A DNA stretch of 64,000 bases from Herbaspirillum sp. meg3 (GCF_002257565.1 NZ_CP022736.1:2976001-3040000), one strand, 5' to 3'; numbered from the stretch's first letter, positions 54,544 to 63,368 are shown. The notes: a model not told the origin generated them from the sequence alone. Program-made: numbers and translations.

Positions 54544-55482
54544 TCATGCTGTGGCAAACACTCCCGCATCGGACGAGTTACCCACGTCATGCCACGATTT
54601 GGCATATTGACCGGGCGGCATGCCGGTATGACGAGTAAACGCGACGGTGAATGTGCTTGATGAGCTGTAACCCACCCGAGCCGCTACCTCTGTAATTGTC
54701 TCTTTTCGTTCAAGAAGATTTCTTGCCAATGCCATCCGCCATGACAGCAGGTAATCCATCGGTGTGACGCCCACAGCTTTGCTGAATCGCTCAAAAAAGG
54801 CCGAGCGGGAGAGTGCCGACTCTTTTGCCAAAAGCGCCACTGTCCATGACTCTTGAGGGTTTTCATGGATGCAACGTATTGCGTTCGCCAGTCGGCTATC
54901 GGCAAGTCCGCGCAACAGCCCCGGCGAGGTCACCGCATTGTTTGACGAGCGAAGCGCTTCAATCAACATGACTTCCAGCAAGCGCTCGAGAACCACGTCC
55001 CGTGCTGAGCGCTGCGCGCGTGATTCATCAATAACGAGTTTAACCAGCGCTGACAAGCGAACGTCTCCCCGAATATGCAGGAGCTTCGGGAGCAGTGTCA
55101 AAAGTAAAGTGGAGTCTGGAGACGTCAATTGGCAAAAACCGACCAGTGTTCTCACGTCGGCATCGGCGGAGAGAGATCCATTGCGGTGCTCGCCGTTTTC
55201 CAAGAGAGCCGGTTCAGACTGCCATTCATTCTCAAAAGGAACGTCAAAGCTGGTTGCCAGAAATTTCGACATCGACGGAATCAGCACGAAGTCGCCTGCT
55301 TCGACGACGAGTTCAGCCTCGTCGATCGTATATCGCAGCTTCCCTTCCAAAACCACGCAGCAACACAAGCGTGTGCCTATGAGTTCGCCGCGCACGCCCC
55401 AACGTCCCGCGCCGGTCACAATCTTTGAGAACGTCATTTTCGGTTGCAGTAGCGCCACTACAGAAGCTAAGGGATCAGTCAT
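54544..55482 (-). CDS. AraC-family regulator with cupin domain
   Basis: This 312-residue protein has an AraC-binding cupin domain (about 15-190) and two C-terminal helix-turn-helix motifs (about 205-300, with LAKESALSRSAFFERFSKAVG and VAARVGYSSSSTFTVAFTRHTG). The ATG at 55482 is chosen; a start five codons upstream is unsupported. It is divergent from a short-chain dehydrogenase gene 95 bases away, its probable target. Confidence 0.92.
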   Translation of the reverse strand: MTDPLASVVALLQPKMTFSKIVTGAGRWGVRGELIGTRLCCCVVLEGKLRYTIDEAELVVEAGDFVLIPSMSKFLATSFDVPFENEWQSEPALLENGEHRNGSLSADADVRTLVGFCQLTSPDSTLLLTLLPKLLHIRGDVRLSALVKLVIDESRAQRSARDVVLERLLEVMLIEALRSSNNAVTSPGLLRGLADSRLANAIRCIHENPQESWTVALLAKESALSRSAFFERFSKAVGVTPMDYLLSWRMALARNLLERKETITEVAARVGYSSSSTFTVAFTRHTGMPPGQYAKSWHDVGNSSDAGVFATA

Positions 55483-55577
55483 TCCGGACGCTCGCAAACA
55501 AATATTGGACTTTCTATTGTAGATGGTTTTTATGGCACGCGTTATCGTTGTGGCTCACTGATGATGAAAGGATTCAC

Positions 55578-56324
55578 ATGAAAACCGTTTTAATCACCGG
55601 CTGCTCTTCCGGATTTGGCCTGGAAATCGCCAAGTATTTTTTGGACCGCAAGTGGAGCGTGGTCGCTACCATGCGTACGCCGAATGATGGCGTTCTGCCA
55701 AAGTCTGAACATTTGCGACTGTTGAAATTGGACGTGACCGATCCTGAAAGCATACGTCGCGCAGTCGAAGAAGCTGGTCCGGTGGACGTTCTGGTGAATA
55801 ACGCAGGCGTCGGTATGCTCGGGCCTTTCGAAAGTACCTCGATGGAAGCCGTACGCGAAGTGTTCGAAACCAATACATTCGGTACGATGGCCATGACGCA
55901 GGCATTTTTGCCGCAGTTTCGGGCACGCAGAGCGGGCGTTGTCGTCAATGTGGCATCTTCCGTGACCCTAAAGGCCCTGCCGCTACTTCCCGTCTACACA
56001 GCCAGCAAGGCCGCCGTCGTCGCATTTACCGAATCGCTGGCGCTCGAACTAGCGGAGTTCAACATCCGGGTAGGCGTAGTGTTGCCGGGAATGGCGCCGG
56101 AGACCGCGTTTGCGTCCAATGCCGGTTCACGAGTCATCCAGACATTTCCCGACGATTACGCTGCCACCATGAACGCTGTGATGTCGGGGTTTCAGAATTA
56201 CACCGGTTCAGTGACGCATTCGATTGATGTTGCTGACGCAGTCTGGCAGGTTGCGCAAGAAGGTTCGACTGCGTTTCGCGTTCCGGCCGGCGCGGATGCT
56301 GTCGAGTGGTTCAACAAGATCTAG
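55578..56324 (+). CDS. Short-chain dehydrogenase/reductase
   Basis: The 248-residue SDR has the nucleotide-binding TGCSSGFG (7-14), NNAG (about 74-77), the catalytic Ser in NVASSV and YTASK with Tyr and Lys. The ATG at 55578 has AAAGGA six bases before it. It is divergent from the AraC gene. AraC/SDR pairs of this type are common in proteobacteria; the substrate is unknown. Confidence 0.92.
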   Translation: MKTVLITGCSSGFGLEIAKYFLDRKWSVVATMRTPNDGVLPKSEHLRLLKLDVTDPESIRRAVEEAGPVDVLVNNAGVGMLGPFESTSMEAVREVFETNTFGTMAMTQAFLPQFRARRAGVVVNVASSVTLKALPLLPVYTASKAAVVAFTESLALELAEFNIRVGVVLPGMAPETAFASNAGSRVIQTFPDDYAATMNAVMSGFQNYTGSVTHSIDVADAVWQVAQEGSTAFRVPAGADAVEWFNKI

Positions 56325-56509
56325 TCGTCAGGCAGAACACTGAGGGTGAGATGCGGCAGTGTCATCGTCGTATCGCATTCTCATGGGTTTAAGAGGAACA
56401 TTTTGATCAGCGTCACGAAGCTCTGAAATAGCCAATCCGGGGCGAAATTGGCGTTGGTTCAATCTACTGTTTGAGAGAGCCAGTACCGCACGACAGGTTT
56501 TTAGCCTTA

Positions 56510-56536
56510 TGTCCGTTCCTGGCCGGAAGCAGACAT
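56510..56536 (+). repeat. Short palindromic repeat, copy B
   Basis: TGTCCGTTCCTGGCCGGAAG followed by CAGACAT, the most symmetrical copy: TGTCCGTTCC can pair with GGAAGCAGACA around TGGCC. It sits four bases after the stop of the first VOC gene (minus strand). Confidence 0.8.
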
Positions 56537-56539
56537 CCG

Positions 56540-56911
56540 CTAATTAACTTGTTGCCGATAATCTCTGCTGGAAATAGCTACTGAGTTTCCATCCGGGTCT
56601 TTAGCATTAGCGAATTGATAGCCATTTGCCTTATGGATGCTGCCAAACTCCAGACCTCCTTTCGCAGATTCGACCTTGAACGACTCAACGTCGGAAACAC
56701 TGAACATTAGTTTAACTACCGCCTGCCCAAATTTTAGGGATTTGGCGGCCTGATGAACCAAGAGATTGATGCCGACGGCGGGACTATTCAATTCAATGAG
56801 GCCATCGTGCATCTCACCAGTCGTCTTAAATCCAAAATGGTCTTTGTAGAAAGCACTGGTAACTGCAGGATTGCGGGCGTATATCAAAATCGTATTGAGC
56901 GATGCAGTCAT
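56540..56911 (-). CDS. VOC/glyoxalase-family protein, copy 1
   Basis: The 123-residue protein has a single vicinal-oxygen-chelate module pair, with NTILIYARNPAVTSAFYKDHFGF at the start and DPDGNSVAIS near the end. Such proteins act as dioxygenases, glyoxalases or antibiotic-binding proteins; the substrate is unknown. The ATG at 56911 is preferred over a TTG seven codons up. A copy differing by two residues lies at 62997. Both copies sit between palindromic repeats, and the duplicated block ends inside them. Confidence 0.85.
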   Translation of the reverse strand: MTASLNTILIYARNPAVTSAFYKDHFGFKTTGEMHDGLIELNSPAVGINLLVHQAAKSLKFGQAVVKLMFSVSDVESFKVESAKGGLEFGSIHKANGYQFANAKDPDGNSVAISSRDYRQQVN

Positions 56912-57005
56912 GGGTTTTAGTAGAAGAGTCAAGCAGGCAAAAGTTCAGGGGGCCACTGTATCAAAAATCGCTATTTTTTCAGTGAATCTTCGACTCGCCA
57001 TGGAA

Positions 57006-57029
57006 GACTGCTTCTAGCCGATTGCGGAC
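57006..57029 (+). repeat. Short palindromic repeat, copy C
   Basis: GACTGCTTCTAGCCGATTGC followed by GGAC. The left half matches copy I and belongs to the duplicated VOC block; the right half does not. A 5-bp hairpin (GCACT/AGTGC) follows at 57034-57050. Confidence 0.75.
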
Positions 57030-57067
57030 GTTTCCGCACTAAACAGTGCCTGTTAGGTCGGATAACG

Positions 57068-57763
57068 TTACTGGTGAAACGTATTGATTGCCAGTTTTTT
57101 ACCTAACTGCGATGAAAGTTCTGAAAGTGCCTCGAGTGCGCGCTCCGGTGCGCCGTACAAGGACTTGATGCTTGGAAACTCATACGGTGTAGATGCCGGC
57201 TCGTGGGTCATTAAGATATTGAATGGGCGATCAGTCGCAACGAACGTTTTTCTATAGAGGTCGCGTCCCTTATTTTCGCTGATACCGATGGCTACCAACA
57301 CGTACGGCTTGTACATATCGGAACCAAGAGTTTTATATATGAAGCCTGGCTCGATATAACTGCTTACAACAAGTGCTGTTATAGGTGGATTGGTTTGGGC
57401 GGTGTATTGTTCATATGTCAGTCTAGTGACCGAATAGCCGTCTTCCTTGAGGACATTGATAAAGCTATCTGCAAAACTAGCGCGCACTTTTGGCTCCCAT
57501 GACGGTAGCGCATTATTAATTGTGAGCTCCTCCCCGCGCAATGTATCTGCGCTAACGAAAGGTGCCCAATCCGGGCGGCGCAGCTTTAGCTCATTCGCTT
57601 TGTCCGTGCGTGGCTCGACAAAGATGACGTTCTTCACATCCAGCTTGCGCATATTGACGACAGCCGGCTGGGCACAGCCTAATAGCAAGCTGACTAGGAG
57701 TACAAGCACTGCCCAGCACACACGAAGGGCTCCTGCGCGTGTCGGGGAGACCAAATATGACAT
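57068..57763 (-). CDS. Putative lipoprotein
   Basis: This 231-residue protein has a signal peptide with lipobox LLGC and lipidated Cys30. The rest is a mixed alpha/beta domain without recognised motifs. It is anchored in a membrane, probably the outer one. It sits between palindromic repeats C and D. Not recognised as a known family. Confidence 0.75.
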   Translation of the reverse strand: MSYLVSPTRAGALRVCWAVLVLLVSLLLGCAQPAVVNMRKLDVKNVIFVEPRTDKANELKLRRPDWAPFVSADTLRGEELTINNALPSWEPKVRASFADSFINVLKEDGYSVTRLTYEQYTAQTNPPITALVVSSYIEPGFIYKTLGSDMYKPYVLVAIGISENKGRDLYRKTFVATDRPFNILMTHEPASTPYEFPSIKSLYGAPERALEALSELSSQLGKKLAINTFHQ

Positions 57764-57811
57764 TTCTAGACCTTTACTTTATATTCTTGCTTCGAGTCTC
57801 ATCTTGATCCA

Positions 57812-57838
57812 TGTACGCTCCTGGCCGATTTCAGCCAT
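57812..57838 (+). repeat. Short palindromic repeat, copy D
   Basis: TGTACGCTCCTGGCCGATTT followed by CAGCCAT. It lies 12 bases after the stop of the minus-strand gene at 57850. Confidence 0.8.
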
Positions 57839-57849
57839 TCAACGGGCAA

Positions 57850-58305
57850 TTATATTTCAACATGAAGACGTCCTCTTTTTACGCCTAAAGCACCGCGACT
57901 GACATCGTGCGTAAGTATTGTCCATTGAGGTTGGCCGTTGGCCGTCATGAACGAGGTTACTCGTGAGCCGTTCGAAAGCAAGATACAAATCTCTGGAAGT
58001 ACGCCAAATAACTGCACGTCGAGAACTGATTCCCCGATGATTTTTTCAAATATCTTTGGCCAGCCACGTTCAGAGCTCCAGCTTCCTCCCAGAATAGATT
58101 TAGGTCCCTCGATACGCCAACTCCATTCAATCATCACAGTGATATCCCCTTTGGGCTCACCTGGTTCACCATTAAGTTTTCTCCGTTTTCGGAGATTACC
58201 CAATTCAATAAAGATTGCCGAGCCGCCTCCTCTCCACACATGGGATATTTTTTCTCCAATGAGCGCGTCAAAGAACGGTGTTGCAAGTGACGAATTTGAT
58301 TTCAT
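57850..58305 (-). CDS. Hypothetical protein, small soluble domain
   Basis: The 151-residue protein is predicted to be soluble and largely beta, with ISHVWRGGGSAIFIELGN near the start and DVQLFGVLPEICILLSNG in the middle. Proteins of this look are common as orphan or immunity-like genes, but no toxin partner is adjacent. Its ATG overlaps the stop of a 41-codon frame upstream by four bases, suggesting coupled translation. Function unknown. Confidence 0.7.
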   Translation of the reverse strand: MKSNSSLATPFFDALIGEKISHVWRGGGSAIFIELGNLRKRRKLNGEPGEPKGDITVMIEWSWRIEGPKSILGGSWSSERGWPKIFEKIIGESVLDVQLFGVLPEICILLSNGSRVTSFMTANGQPQWTILTHDVSRGALGVKRGRLHVEI

Positions 58306-58427
58306 TTTCTTGATTTTTTAGCGAAAAGATACTTGCAATCGATGTCCGCAACTGACCGGATGCAGTCTTTATAGGCATAGTCGTGACTCATAAGGTTTGA
58401 TAGGCCAATATCGACCATGCCACTCAT
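58302..58427 (-). CDS. Possible 41-residue protein coupled to downstream gene
   Basis: An ATG at 58427 preceded by GGAGG opens a 41-codon frame (MSGMVDIGLS... ending CKYLFAKKSRK) whose TGA overlaps the next ATG by four bases. It has two cysteines and no membrane segment. It could be a real small gene, a leader peptide or the surviving end of a longer gene. Confidence 0.45.
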   Translation of the reverse strand: MSGMVDIGLSNLMSHDYAYKDCIRSVADIDCKYLFAKKSRK

Positions 58428-58459
58428 AGCCTCCGGACTAAACGTTCTTACACATTTTT

Positions 58460-58693
58460 TTAGCGATTCCAGCCTCTAAAAATCGCCCTGACAACGACAA
58501 ATGCAATTGTTAAGAGTGTCGTTACGCCTGCAGCATAAAAGATGGACGTGACGTATCTTCCATTGATCCAAGCCTCATAGGTTGAAATGGAAAGATATAT
58601 CAGACCTGCGGGAATCATCAGTATTTGCAGAACGCCTTCGATGCTCAGCAAGTGTTCCCGCCAACGACTTGAGCGATATGGCCCTTCAAGCAT
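58460..58693 (-). CDS. Small two-helix membrane protein
   Basis: This 77-residue protein has two hydrophobic helices (about 20-38 and 47-68). The ATG at 58693 is chosen because GGAGGG lies six bases before it; a longer frame starts at 58723. Not recognised. It lies just left of repeat E and in line with the two genes downstream. Confidence 0.6.
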   Translation of the reverse strand: MLEGPYRSSRWREHLLSIEGVLQILMIPAGLIYLSISTYEAWINGRYVTSIFYAAGVTTLLTIAFVVVRAIFRGWNR

Positions 58694-58744
58694 CAATTCC
58701 CTCCAAAACAGGTAGTTATGCAAATCTTCCCCAGCCAGGTTCCG

Positions 58745-58770
58745 GCCGCTCCTGGGCGGTTGCAGCCATC
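58745..58770 (+). repeat. Short palindromic repeat, copy E
   Basis: GGCCGCTCCTGGGCGGTTGC followed by AGCCAT. A second fragment, AAAAGCGGAC, lies 15 bases to the right and may be part of a degenerate neighbouring copy. Confidence 0.75.
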
Positions 58771-58819
58771 TGTTTCCTCCCCAAAAGCGGACTTAGTCAT
58801 TATCACTGAAGGGAACATC

Positions 58820-58954
58820 TCATTGGAAGAAGAGCGTATTCATTTCTTCCCTTAGTGCCGTAGCAGCGCTACCTGCCGCTAAAGCGACAGCACCCACTAC
58901 ACCGCCTGTTTTGCGAGCGTAGTCGCGGGTGGTAATCCTGGTTTGAATTTGAAG
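58820..58954 (-). pseudogene. Truncated gene end (about 44 codons)
   Basis: A frame without a usable start codon runs from just after a TAG (58957) to a TGA at 58820 and reads LQIQTRITTRDYARKTGG followed by an Ala/Gly-rich helix and NTLFFQ. The strong coding look without a start suggests the surviving 3' end of a gene. The family is not recognised. Confidence 0.3.
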
Positions 58955-58992
58955 CTATCGTGCTTTGCCGGTTCGTAGGGTCTGGATGGGGG

Positions 58993-59490
58993 CTAACGAA
59001 CACGTTCCCAGTGGATGACGATCTTGGCACCATCGGGCCGCTGAAAGTTCTCCGTCATTCTGTCTCCTTCAACAACCAGGCGTAGCTCGTTGCGGCTCCG
59101 GACAGCGCCAACCCAGTTCGGAAAGGTCGATCCATCGACCTTATTGCCGCTAAACTCCCCCTTGTCATCGACTGTGTATGTCCCAAAAAAACCAATGGCT
59201 TTTTCCATCGCGACTCGATTTTCTGCGTCAGTGCCTTGACCACGCGCATTAGATGCAAAACGGGGAACGTCCGCGTCGGTTAGTACTTCGACGAAATGCA
59301 TGTCGGATGTAAAACTGAGCAATCCGTTGGGCCTCTTACCATAGGCCGGCACCTTCGCGCCCTCCGGATCCAGCCAGGCTGACACCATCCGCCACGTGCC
59401 CAGCACTTGGTTGCGTGAGGAAGCTTCGGCGGGGGCGCTCATGGATAAAATTCCTATCAAGAAGGGAAGTATGTATCGCAGCGTTGGCAT
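58993..59490 (-). CDS. Secreted lipocalin-like protein
   Basis: The 165-residue protein has a signal peptide (about 1-23, ending APAEA) and a domain like the lipocalin-type Lipocalin_5/DUF family: VLGTWRMVSAWLDPEG near the mature start, YGKRPNGLLSFTSDMHF, and FGTYTVDDKGEFSGNKV. Its gene starts 15 bases after the SDR stop, so the two are co-transcribed. The ligand is unknown. Confidence 0.8.
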   Translation of the reverse strand: MPTLRYILPFLIGILSMSAPAEASSRNQVLGTWRMVSAWLDPEGAKVPAYGKRPNGLLSFTSDMHFVEVLTDADVPRFASNARGQGTDAENRVAMEKAIGFFGTYTVDDKGEFSGNKVDGSTFPNWVGAVRSRNELRLVVEGDRMTENFQRPDGAKIVIHWERVR

Positions 59491-59505
59491 GGTTCGTTGT
59501 TCCAA

Positions 59506-60333
59506 TCAGCTTATTTTTAAGACGCGGCGAATAATGCGCATCTGTGTTTGAGCGCCGATCCATCGGCGTAACCGCCAGAGGCGCTTGGCGTCGGCTCCAA
59601 CGAGATAGCGCAAACGATCGCCAGGGTCGTTCGCGGCTTCAAAGATCGTATTTGCCACTAACTCCGGCGAGCTTGAGCGCGAGACGTTATCTTTACGCGC
59701 GGCGTTTATTGCCCCCATCATTTGCTCGTAGGCAGGCAGCGCCGAATGATCGAGTACATCCATGGAGCTACTTCCGAAGTTGGTCTTGGTAAGACCCGGC
59801 TCCACTATCTTGACCCTGATCCCGAACCTGCTCAGCTCATACCACAGCCCCTCTGATAGTCCCTCGACTGCAAATTTGGTGGAGTTGTAAAGGGCATAGG
59901 CGGGCAAGGCCATCAGGCCTCCTATCGAGCTAACATTGATTATTACGCCCCCTCGATTTGCGCGGAAGTGCGGAGCGATAGCTTTGACACAATGAATCAC
60001 CCCAAAGACGTTGACATCATATTGCCGCTGCACTTGTGCTTGCGACGCCGTTTCTATCGGACCAAAAGTGCCGTAGCCTGCGTTGTTAATCCAAACATCA
60101 ATCTTGCCGAATGCCGATATTGACGCCGCTACAGCCGCGGTGGCACTAGCTGCGTCTTGAACGTCGAGGGCGACAAGCTTCAACCGGTCGGTCTCTACAA
60201 GATCCTTTTCCACAGCCGGCAGTCGCATTGCGGCGACAACGTTCCACCCGGCTCTCGAAAAGACCTGCGCCGTCGCTTTTCCGATGCCGCTTGATGAGCC
60301 TGTGATCACTACTGTCTTATTTATATCTGTCAT
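59506..60333 (-). CDS. Short-chain dehydrogenase/reductase
   Basis: The 275-residue classical SDR shows TGSSSGIG (11-18), NNAG (about 88-91), NVSSIGG and YNSTK with catalytic Tyr and Lys. Length is usual. It is divergent from a LysR gene and followed closely by the lipocalin-like gene. It is only distantly similar to the SDR at 55578. Substrate unknown. Confidence 0.92.
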   Translation of the reverse strand: MTDINKTVVITGSSSGIGKATAQVFSRAGWNVVAAMRLPAVEKDLVETDRLKLVALDVQDAASATAAVAASISAFGKIDVWINNAGYGTFGPIETASQAQVQRQYDVNVFGVIHCVKAIAPHFRANRGGVIINVSSIGGLMALPAYALYNSTKFAVEGLSEGLWYELSRFGIRVKIVEPGLTKTNFGSSSMDVLDHSALPAYEQMMGAINAARKDNVSRSSSPELVANTIFEAANDPGDRLRYLVGADAKRLWRLRRWIGAQTQMRIIRRVLKIS

Positions 60334-60464
60334 GGGCGGCTCCAGGTGATGGCTCGCGCTGGAAACCCGTCCGTTGCTTGCGCCAATTCATCAACATTAT
60401 AATTAGCGAAATAAATCACAACAATATGGGATTATATGAACAGCTTAATGAGAAATTTTCACTA

Positions 60465-61355
60465 ATGAGGCCATTTCTCGATGACTTAACTCTATTTCTC
60501 GCGATCGCGGAGCATGGCAGTTTCCGGCGCGCAGCTGTTCTCCTGGACCTTTCACCATCGGCACTGAGCCACGCCATGCGGGCCTTAGAGAGCAGGCTTG
60601 GAACGCGTCTCCTCAACCGAACAACTCGAAGCGTTGGTCTTACAGAGGCCGGGGCTCGGCTGGCCGAACGTCTCAGGCCTGCGCTGAATAGCGTGGAGAA
60701 TGCCATCGCTGAATTACGTGACGATGCCGACCAACTCTCAGGTCAAATTCGCATCACCGCCGCGGAATACGGCGCGGTTCTACTCCTTGAAAGAGGACTA
60801 TCCGAATTCCAAGCCCGTCATCTGCTTGTCCAGGTAGAGTTAGTCATAGACTCTGCCCTTGTAGACCTCACTGCCGGCGGCTTCGATGCTGGGGTCAGGT
60901 TTCGAGACGACGTTCCACCCGATATGGTGGCGATCCCGATATCGAAAAAGTCTTCGCTCGTTGCCGCCGCTGCTCCTGCCTACCTCGCGAACCATCCGCC
61001 GCCGAGGCTGCCGGCAGATTTGCTGGAACATCGCTGTATCCGTCAGCGCTTCGCTAACGGCCGAATTTATCGTTGGGACTTCGAGGACGGCGGTCGATCT
61101 GTAACGATTGATCCGCCGGGAACACTGACTAGCAATAGCCTCGCCACGATCGTTGCTGCCGCAGTGCGAGGTGCAGGGGTTTGCTACGTGCCCGTACACC
61201 ATGTGGCGGCTCAAATTGAGTCCGGACAGCTCGTGCGATTGCTAGAAGAGTATTCGCCTACCTTCGACGGCCATTGTTTTTATTATCTGCCTTCCAGGCA
61301 CCCGACCCGCGCATTCAGCGCATTCATTGAGCATTTGCGAGGCGGCTTCGTTTAG
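60465..61355 (+). CDS. LysR-family transcriptional regulator
   Basis: The 296-residue LysR protein has its helix-turn-helix near residues 18-45 (LLDLSPSALSHAMRALESRLG) and an effector domain after about 90. The start is uncertain: ATG 60465 gives the usual family N-terminus, while ATG 60426 and TTG 60378 give longer forms, and none has a good ribosome site. It is divergent from the SDR-lipocalin pair and probably regulates it. Its 3' end overlaps a decayed TetR frame. Confidence 0.88.
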   Translation: MRPFLDDLTLFLAIAEHGSFRRAAVLLDLSPSALSHAMRALESRLGTRLLNRTTRSVGLTEAGARLAERLRPALNSVENAIAELRDDADQLSGQIRITAAEYGAVLLLERGLSEFQARHLLVQVELVIDSALVDLTAGGFDAGVRFRDDVPPDMVAIPISKKSSLVAAAAPAYLANHPPPRLPADLLEHRCIRQRFANGRIYRWDFEDGGRSVTIDPPGTLTSNSLATIVAAAVRGAGVCYVPVHHVAAQIESGQLVRLLEEYSPTFDGHCFYYLPSRHPTRAFSAFIEHLRGGFV

Positions 61356-61673
61356 GCACAAATGGCTCACTGTTCTTTGGAGGGCGTCGAGCAACGATAA
61401 GGCGAAAGGAATGGCGGGTTGAAATTGGACCTCCGTGCACATCGAGGCGGCGCCGATTTGCACCGCGATGTTACACGCGATCTCAATGCCGGACTTCCGT
61501 TCCTCGGCAAACACGGACGGTTCGGCGCGGATCGCACCGATACCGACGATCACAACCCCTTCGTTCGGGAAGTAATTGTTAAAGGCCCGTGTCGAGACGC
61601 CAGTCTCGGTGGCGAGAGCTACATGGTCGCCGTGGTTTGTGTCCGGCGAGTCTGCCCTTGTTTCAAGAAGCAA
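61242..61673 (-). pseudogene. Decayed TetR-family regulator
   Basis: The frame reads VALATETGVSTRAFNNYFPNEG, clearly the TetR helix-turn-helix, followed by a helical region with LSLLDALQRTVSHLCLNEA. The normal N-terminal helix is scrambled (the expected residues lie in other frames with stops), the only start is TTG, and the 3' end runs over the convergent LysR gene. It looks like a frameshifted, truncated TetR gene, possibly the former regulator of the SDR next door. The rest of 61356-61780 holds no other gene. Confidence 0.55.
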
Positions 61674-61754
61674 CTGGCATAGTTAGCCCCTTCATCTGAC
61701 TCTCCTTCGCAAGAATCGAGGATCAGTTTGCGCCGATAGGGGCATCCATGAGAT

Positions 61755-61779
61755 GACTGCTCCTGGCCGATTCATGCCA
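61755..61779 (+). repeat. Short palindromic repeat, copy F
   Basis: GACTGCTCCTGGCCGATTCA followed by TGCCA. It ends two bases before the stop of the minus-strand gene at 61781. Confidence 0.75.
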
Positions 61780-61780
61780 C

Positions 61781-62236
61781 TTAAGCGCCTAATTTCAACG
61801 TGCTTTGTAGGGCAGATATAACTCGTCTTAACTCAAGAACCAGTAGATCTGCCGCTGCACCCTTAGGAACACGCCGAAGTGGTTTTTGAAGGCGCTCAAC
61901 TAAGAGGCGTAGGGCTTCTGTTTTATGGCCATCCTTATTCAAAAGAATTTGTGAGTTCATTCTTACGGCAAGTCCTGCATATCGAACGGTTTCTTTGGAT
62001 TGAAAACTTTTGTATTTGCCGCATCTATCGTGTGCTGCGAGATAGGACTCCATCTCGGATAGGCTTGAATCAACGGCGACGAAGACCACAATAAGCTGAT
62101 CGAAGGCCTCCCCCAAGAACTCAGTATTAAAATTATCCGCAAGAAAATCCTGTAACCAAATCGTTACTTCATTTAGTTGAGCGCCAATGTCTTCTGTGGC
62201 AACACTCGTCACTCTCATGACAAAATTTAGTTTCAT
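61781..62236 (-). CDS. Hypothetical protein
   Basis: This 151-residue protein is mostly helical, without signal peptide or membrane segment, and is not recognised. It starts MKLNFVMRVTSVATEDIGAQ and has a basic Leu-rich C-terminal third. It sits alone between repeats F and G on the minus strand, like the other orphan genes here. Confidence 0.65.
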   Translation of the reverse strand: MKLNFVMRVTSVATEDIGAQLNEVTIWLQDFLADNFNTEFLGEAFDQLIVVFVAVDSSLSEMESYLAAHDRCGKYKSFQSKETVRYAGLAVRMNSQILLNKDGHKTEALRLLVERLQKPLRRVPKGAAADLLVLELRRVISALQSTLKLGA

Positions 62237-62272
62237 TGTTTGGAGGGTGCGTTTTATTCGAGGAAAATGAAT

Positions 62273-62298
62273 ATCCGTTCCTGGCCGATTACGGACCT
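62273..62298 (+). repeat. Short palindromic repeat, copy G
   Basis: ATCCGTTCCTGGCCGATTAC followed by GGACCT. It lies 35 bases after the stop of the methyltransferase gene at 62333. Confidence 0.75.
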
Positions 62299-62332
62299 TC
62301 GACAGTTAAGCTCCGAAGGCCAATAGCCAGCG

Positions 62333-62938
62333 CTATATTTTTTCCAAAACAACTATGCTCCAACTCACATCGTTCCGACTGAACATGTCCTGACGTTCGC
62401 TGACGTGTCTTACTTGCAGACCCGATTGTCCGGCAAGCTCGACAGTTTCCTGAGCGGATACGTCAAACATTTGCCTCCCATCGGGAACTGGGCCATGTCG
62501 CAACGTCATGATAATTTTTCCCCTGAGACGTAGCAGTTCGGAAATTACTTTCATTGCAATTTTTCGTTCCTCTTTTTCCAAATGCATCCAGACTGCGGTG
62601 AGCAATATCACGTCAAAGCTTCGCGCCTGTTGCTTTGCGACCTTCAAAGTAGGAAGGTGGTCATCAATCCAATGTATGTTTTTCATGGAATGGCGCAGCT
62701 GTCCTTCTTCGCGTAATTCTTTTGTGGGTTCTATTGCGGTGACGGCATGCCCCTTGCGCGCCAAAGCAGCGGAATCACGCCCCGAACCAGCGCCTATATC
62801 CAGAATCTCACTAGGTTGTGTTGGAAACAAATGAAGGACGTCGCGATACACATCTTCAAATTCAATACTTTCATACTGCTCCGCGAGATGCTCGGCATTC
62901 TCTCCATAGCCGGCGATTCCCGCCACTTTCTGTTCCAT
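62333..62938 (-). CDS. SAM-dependent methyltransferase
   Basis: The 201-residue class I methyltransferase has motif I EILDIGAGSGRDSAALARKG (about 44-63), the acidic motif II in AIEP, and a motif IV-like DVILLTAVWMHL. Length fits small-molecule enzymes of the UbiE/TehB type. It lies alone between repeats G and H. Substrate unknown. Confidence 0.85.
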   Translation of the reverse strand: MEQKVAGIAGYGENAEHLAEQYESIEFEDVYRDVLHLFPTQPSEILDIGAGSGRDSAALARKGHAVTAIEPTKELREEGQLRHSMKNIHWIDDHLPTLKVAKQQARSFDVILLTAVWMHLEKEERKIAMKVISELLRLRGKIIMTLRHGPVPDGRQMFDVSAQETVELAGQSGLQVRHVSERQDMFSRNDVSWSIVVLEKI

Positions 62939-62966
62939 GTAATACCTACTGTTTAAAGTTATCGAA

Positions 62967-62993
62967 TGGCTCTAACTGGCCGATAGCAGCCAT
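62967..62993 (+). repeat. Short palindromic repeat, copy H
   Basis: TGGCTCTAACTGGCCGATAG followed by CAGCCAT. Its right half joins the duplicated VOC block (as copy B does); its left half does not match B. It ends four bases before the stop of VOC copy 2. Confidence 0.75.
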
Positions 62994-62996
62994 CCG

Positions 62997-63368
62997 CTAA
63001 TTAACTTGTTGCCGATAGTCTCTACTGGAAATAGCTACTGAGTTTCCATCCGGGTCTTTAGCATTAGCGAATTGATAGCCATTTGCCTCATGGATGCTGC
63101 CAAACTCCAGACCTCTTTTCGCAGATTCGACCTTGAACGATTCAACGTCGGAAACACTGAACATCAGTTTGACTACCGCCTGCCCAAATTTTAGGGATTT
63201 GGCGGCCTGATGAACCAAGAGGTTGATGCCGACGGCGGGACTATTCAATTCAATGAGGCCATCGTGCATCTCACCAGTCGTCTTAAATCCAAAATGGTCT
63301 TTGTAGAAAGCACTGGTAACTGCAGGATTGCGGGCGTATATCAAAATCGTATTGAGCGATGCAGTCAT
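62997..63368 (-). CDS. VOC/glyoxalase-family protein, copy 2
   Basis: This 123-residue protein is nearly identical to that at 56540, differing at two visible residues (R for G in the AKGGLEF segment and E for K in SIHKANG). Synonymous changes are few as well, and the similarity continues about 100 bases upstream of the start and four bases past the stop, ending in the flanking repeats. The recent duplication and cassette-like boundaries are the notable points; function as for copy 1. Confidence 0.85.
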   Translation of the reverse strand: MTASLNTILIYARNPAVTSAFYKDHFGFKTTGEMHDGLIELNSPAVGINLLVHQAAKSLKFGQAVVKLMFSVSDVESFKVESAKRGLEFGSIHEANGYQFANAKDPDGNSVAISSRDYRQQVN

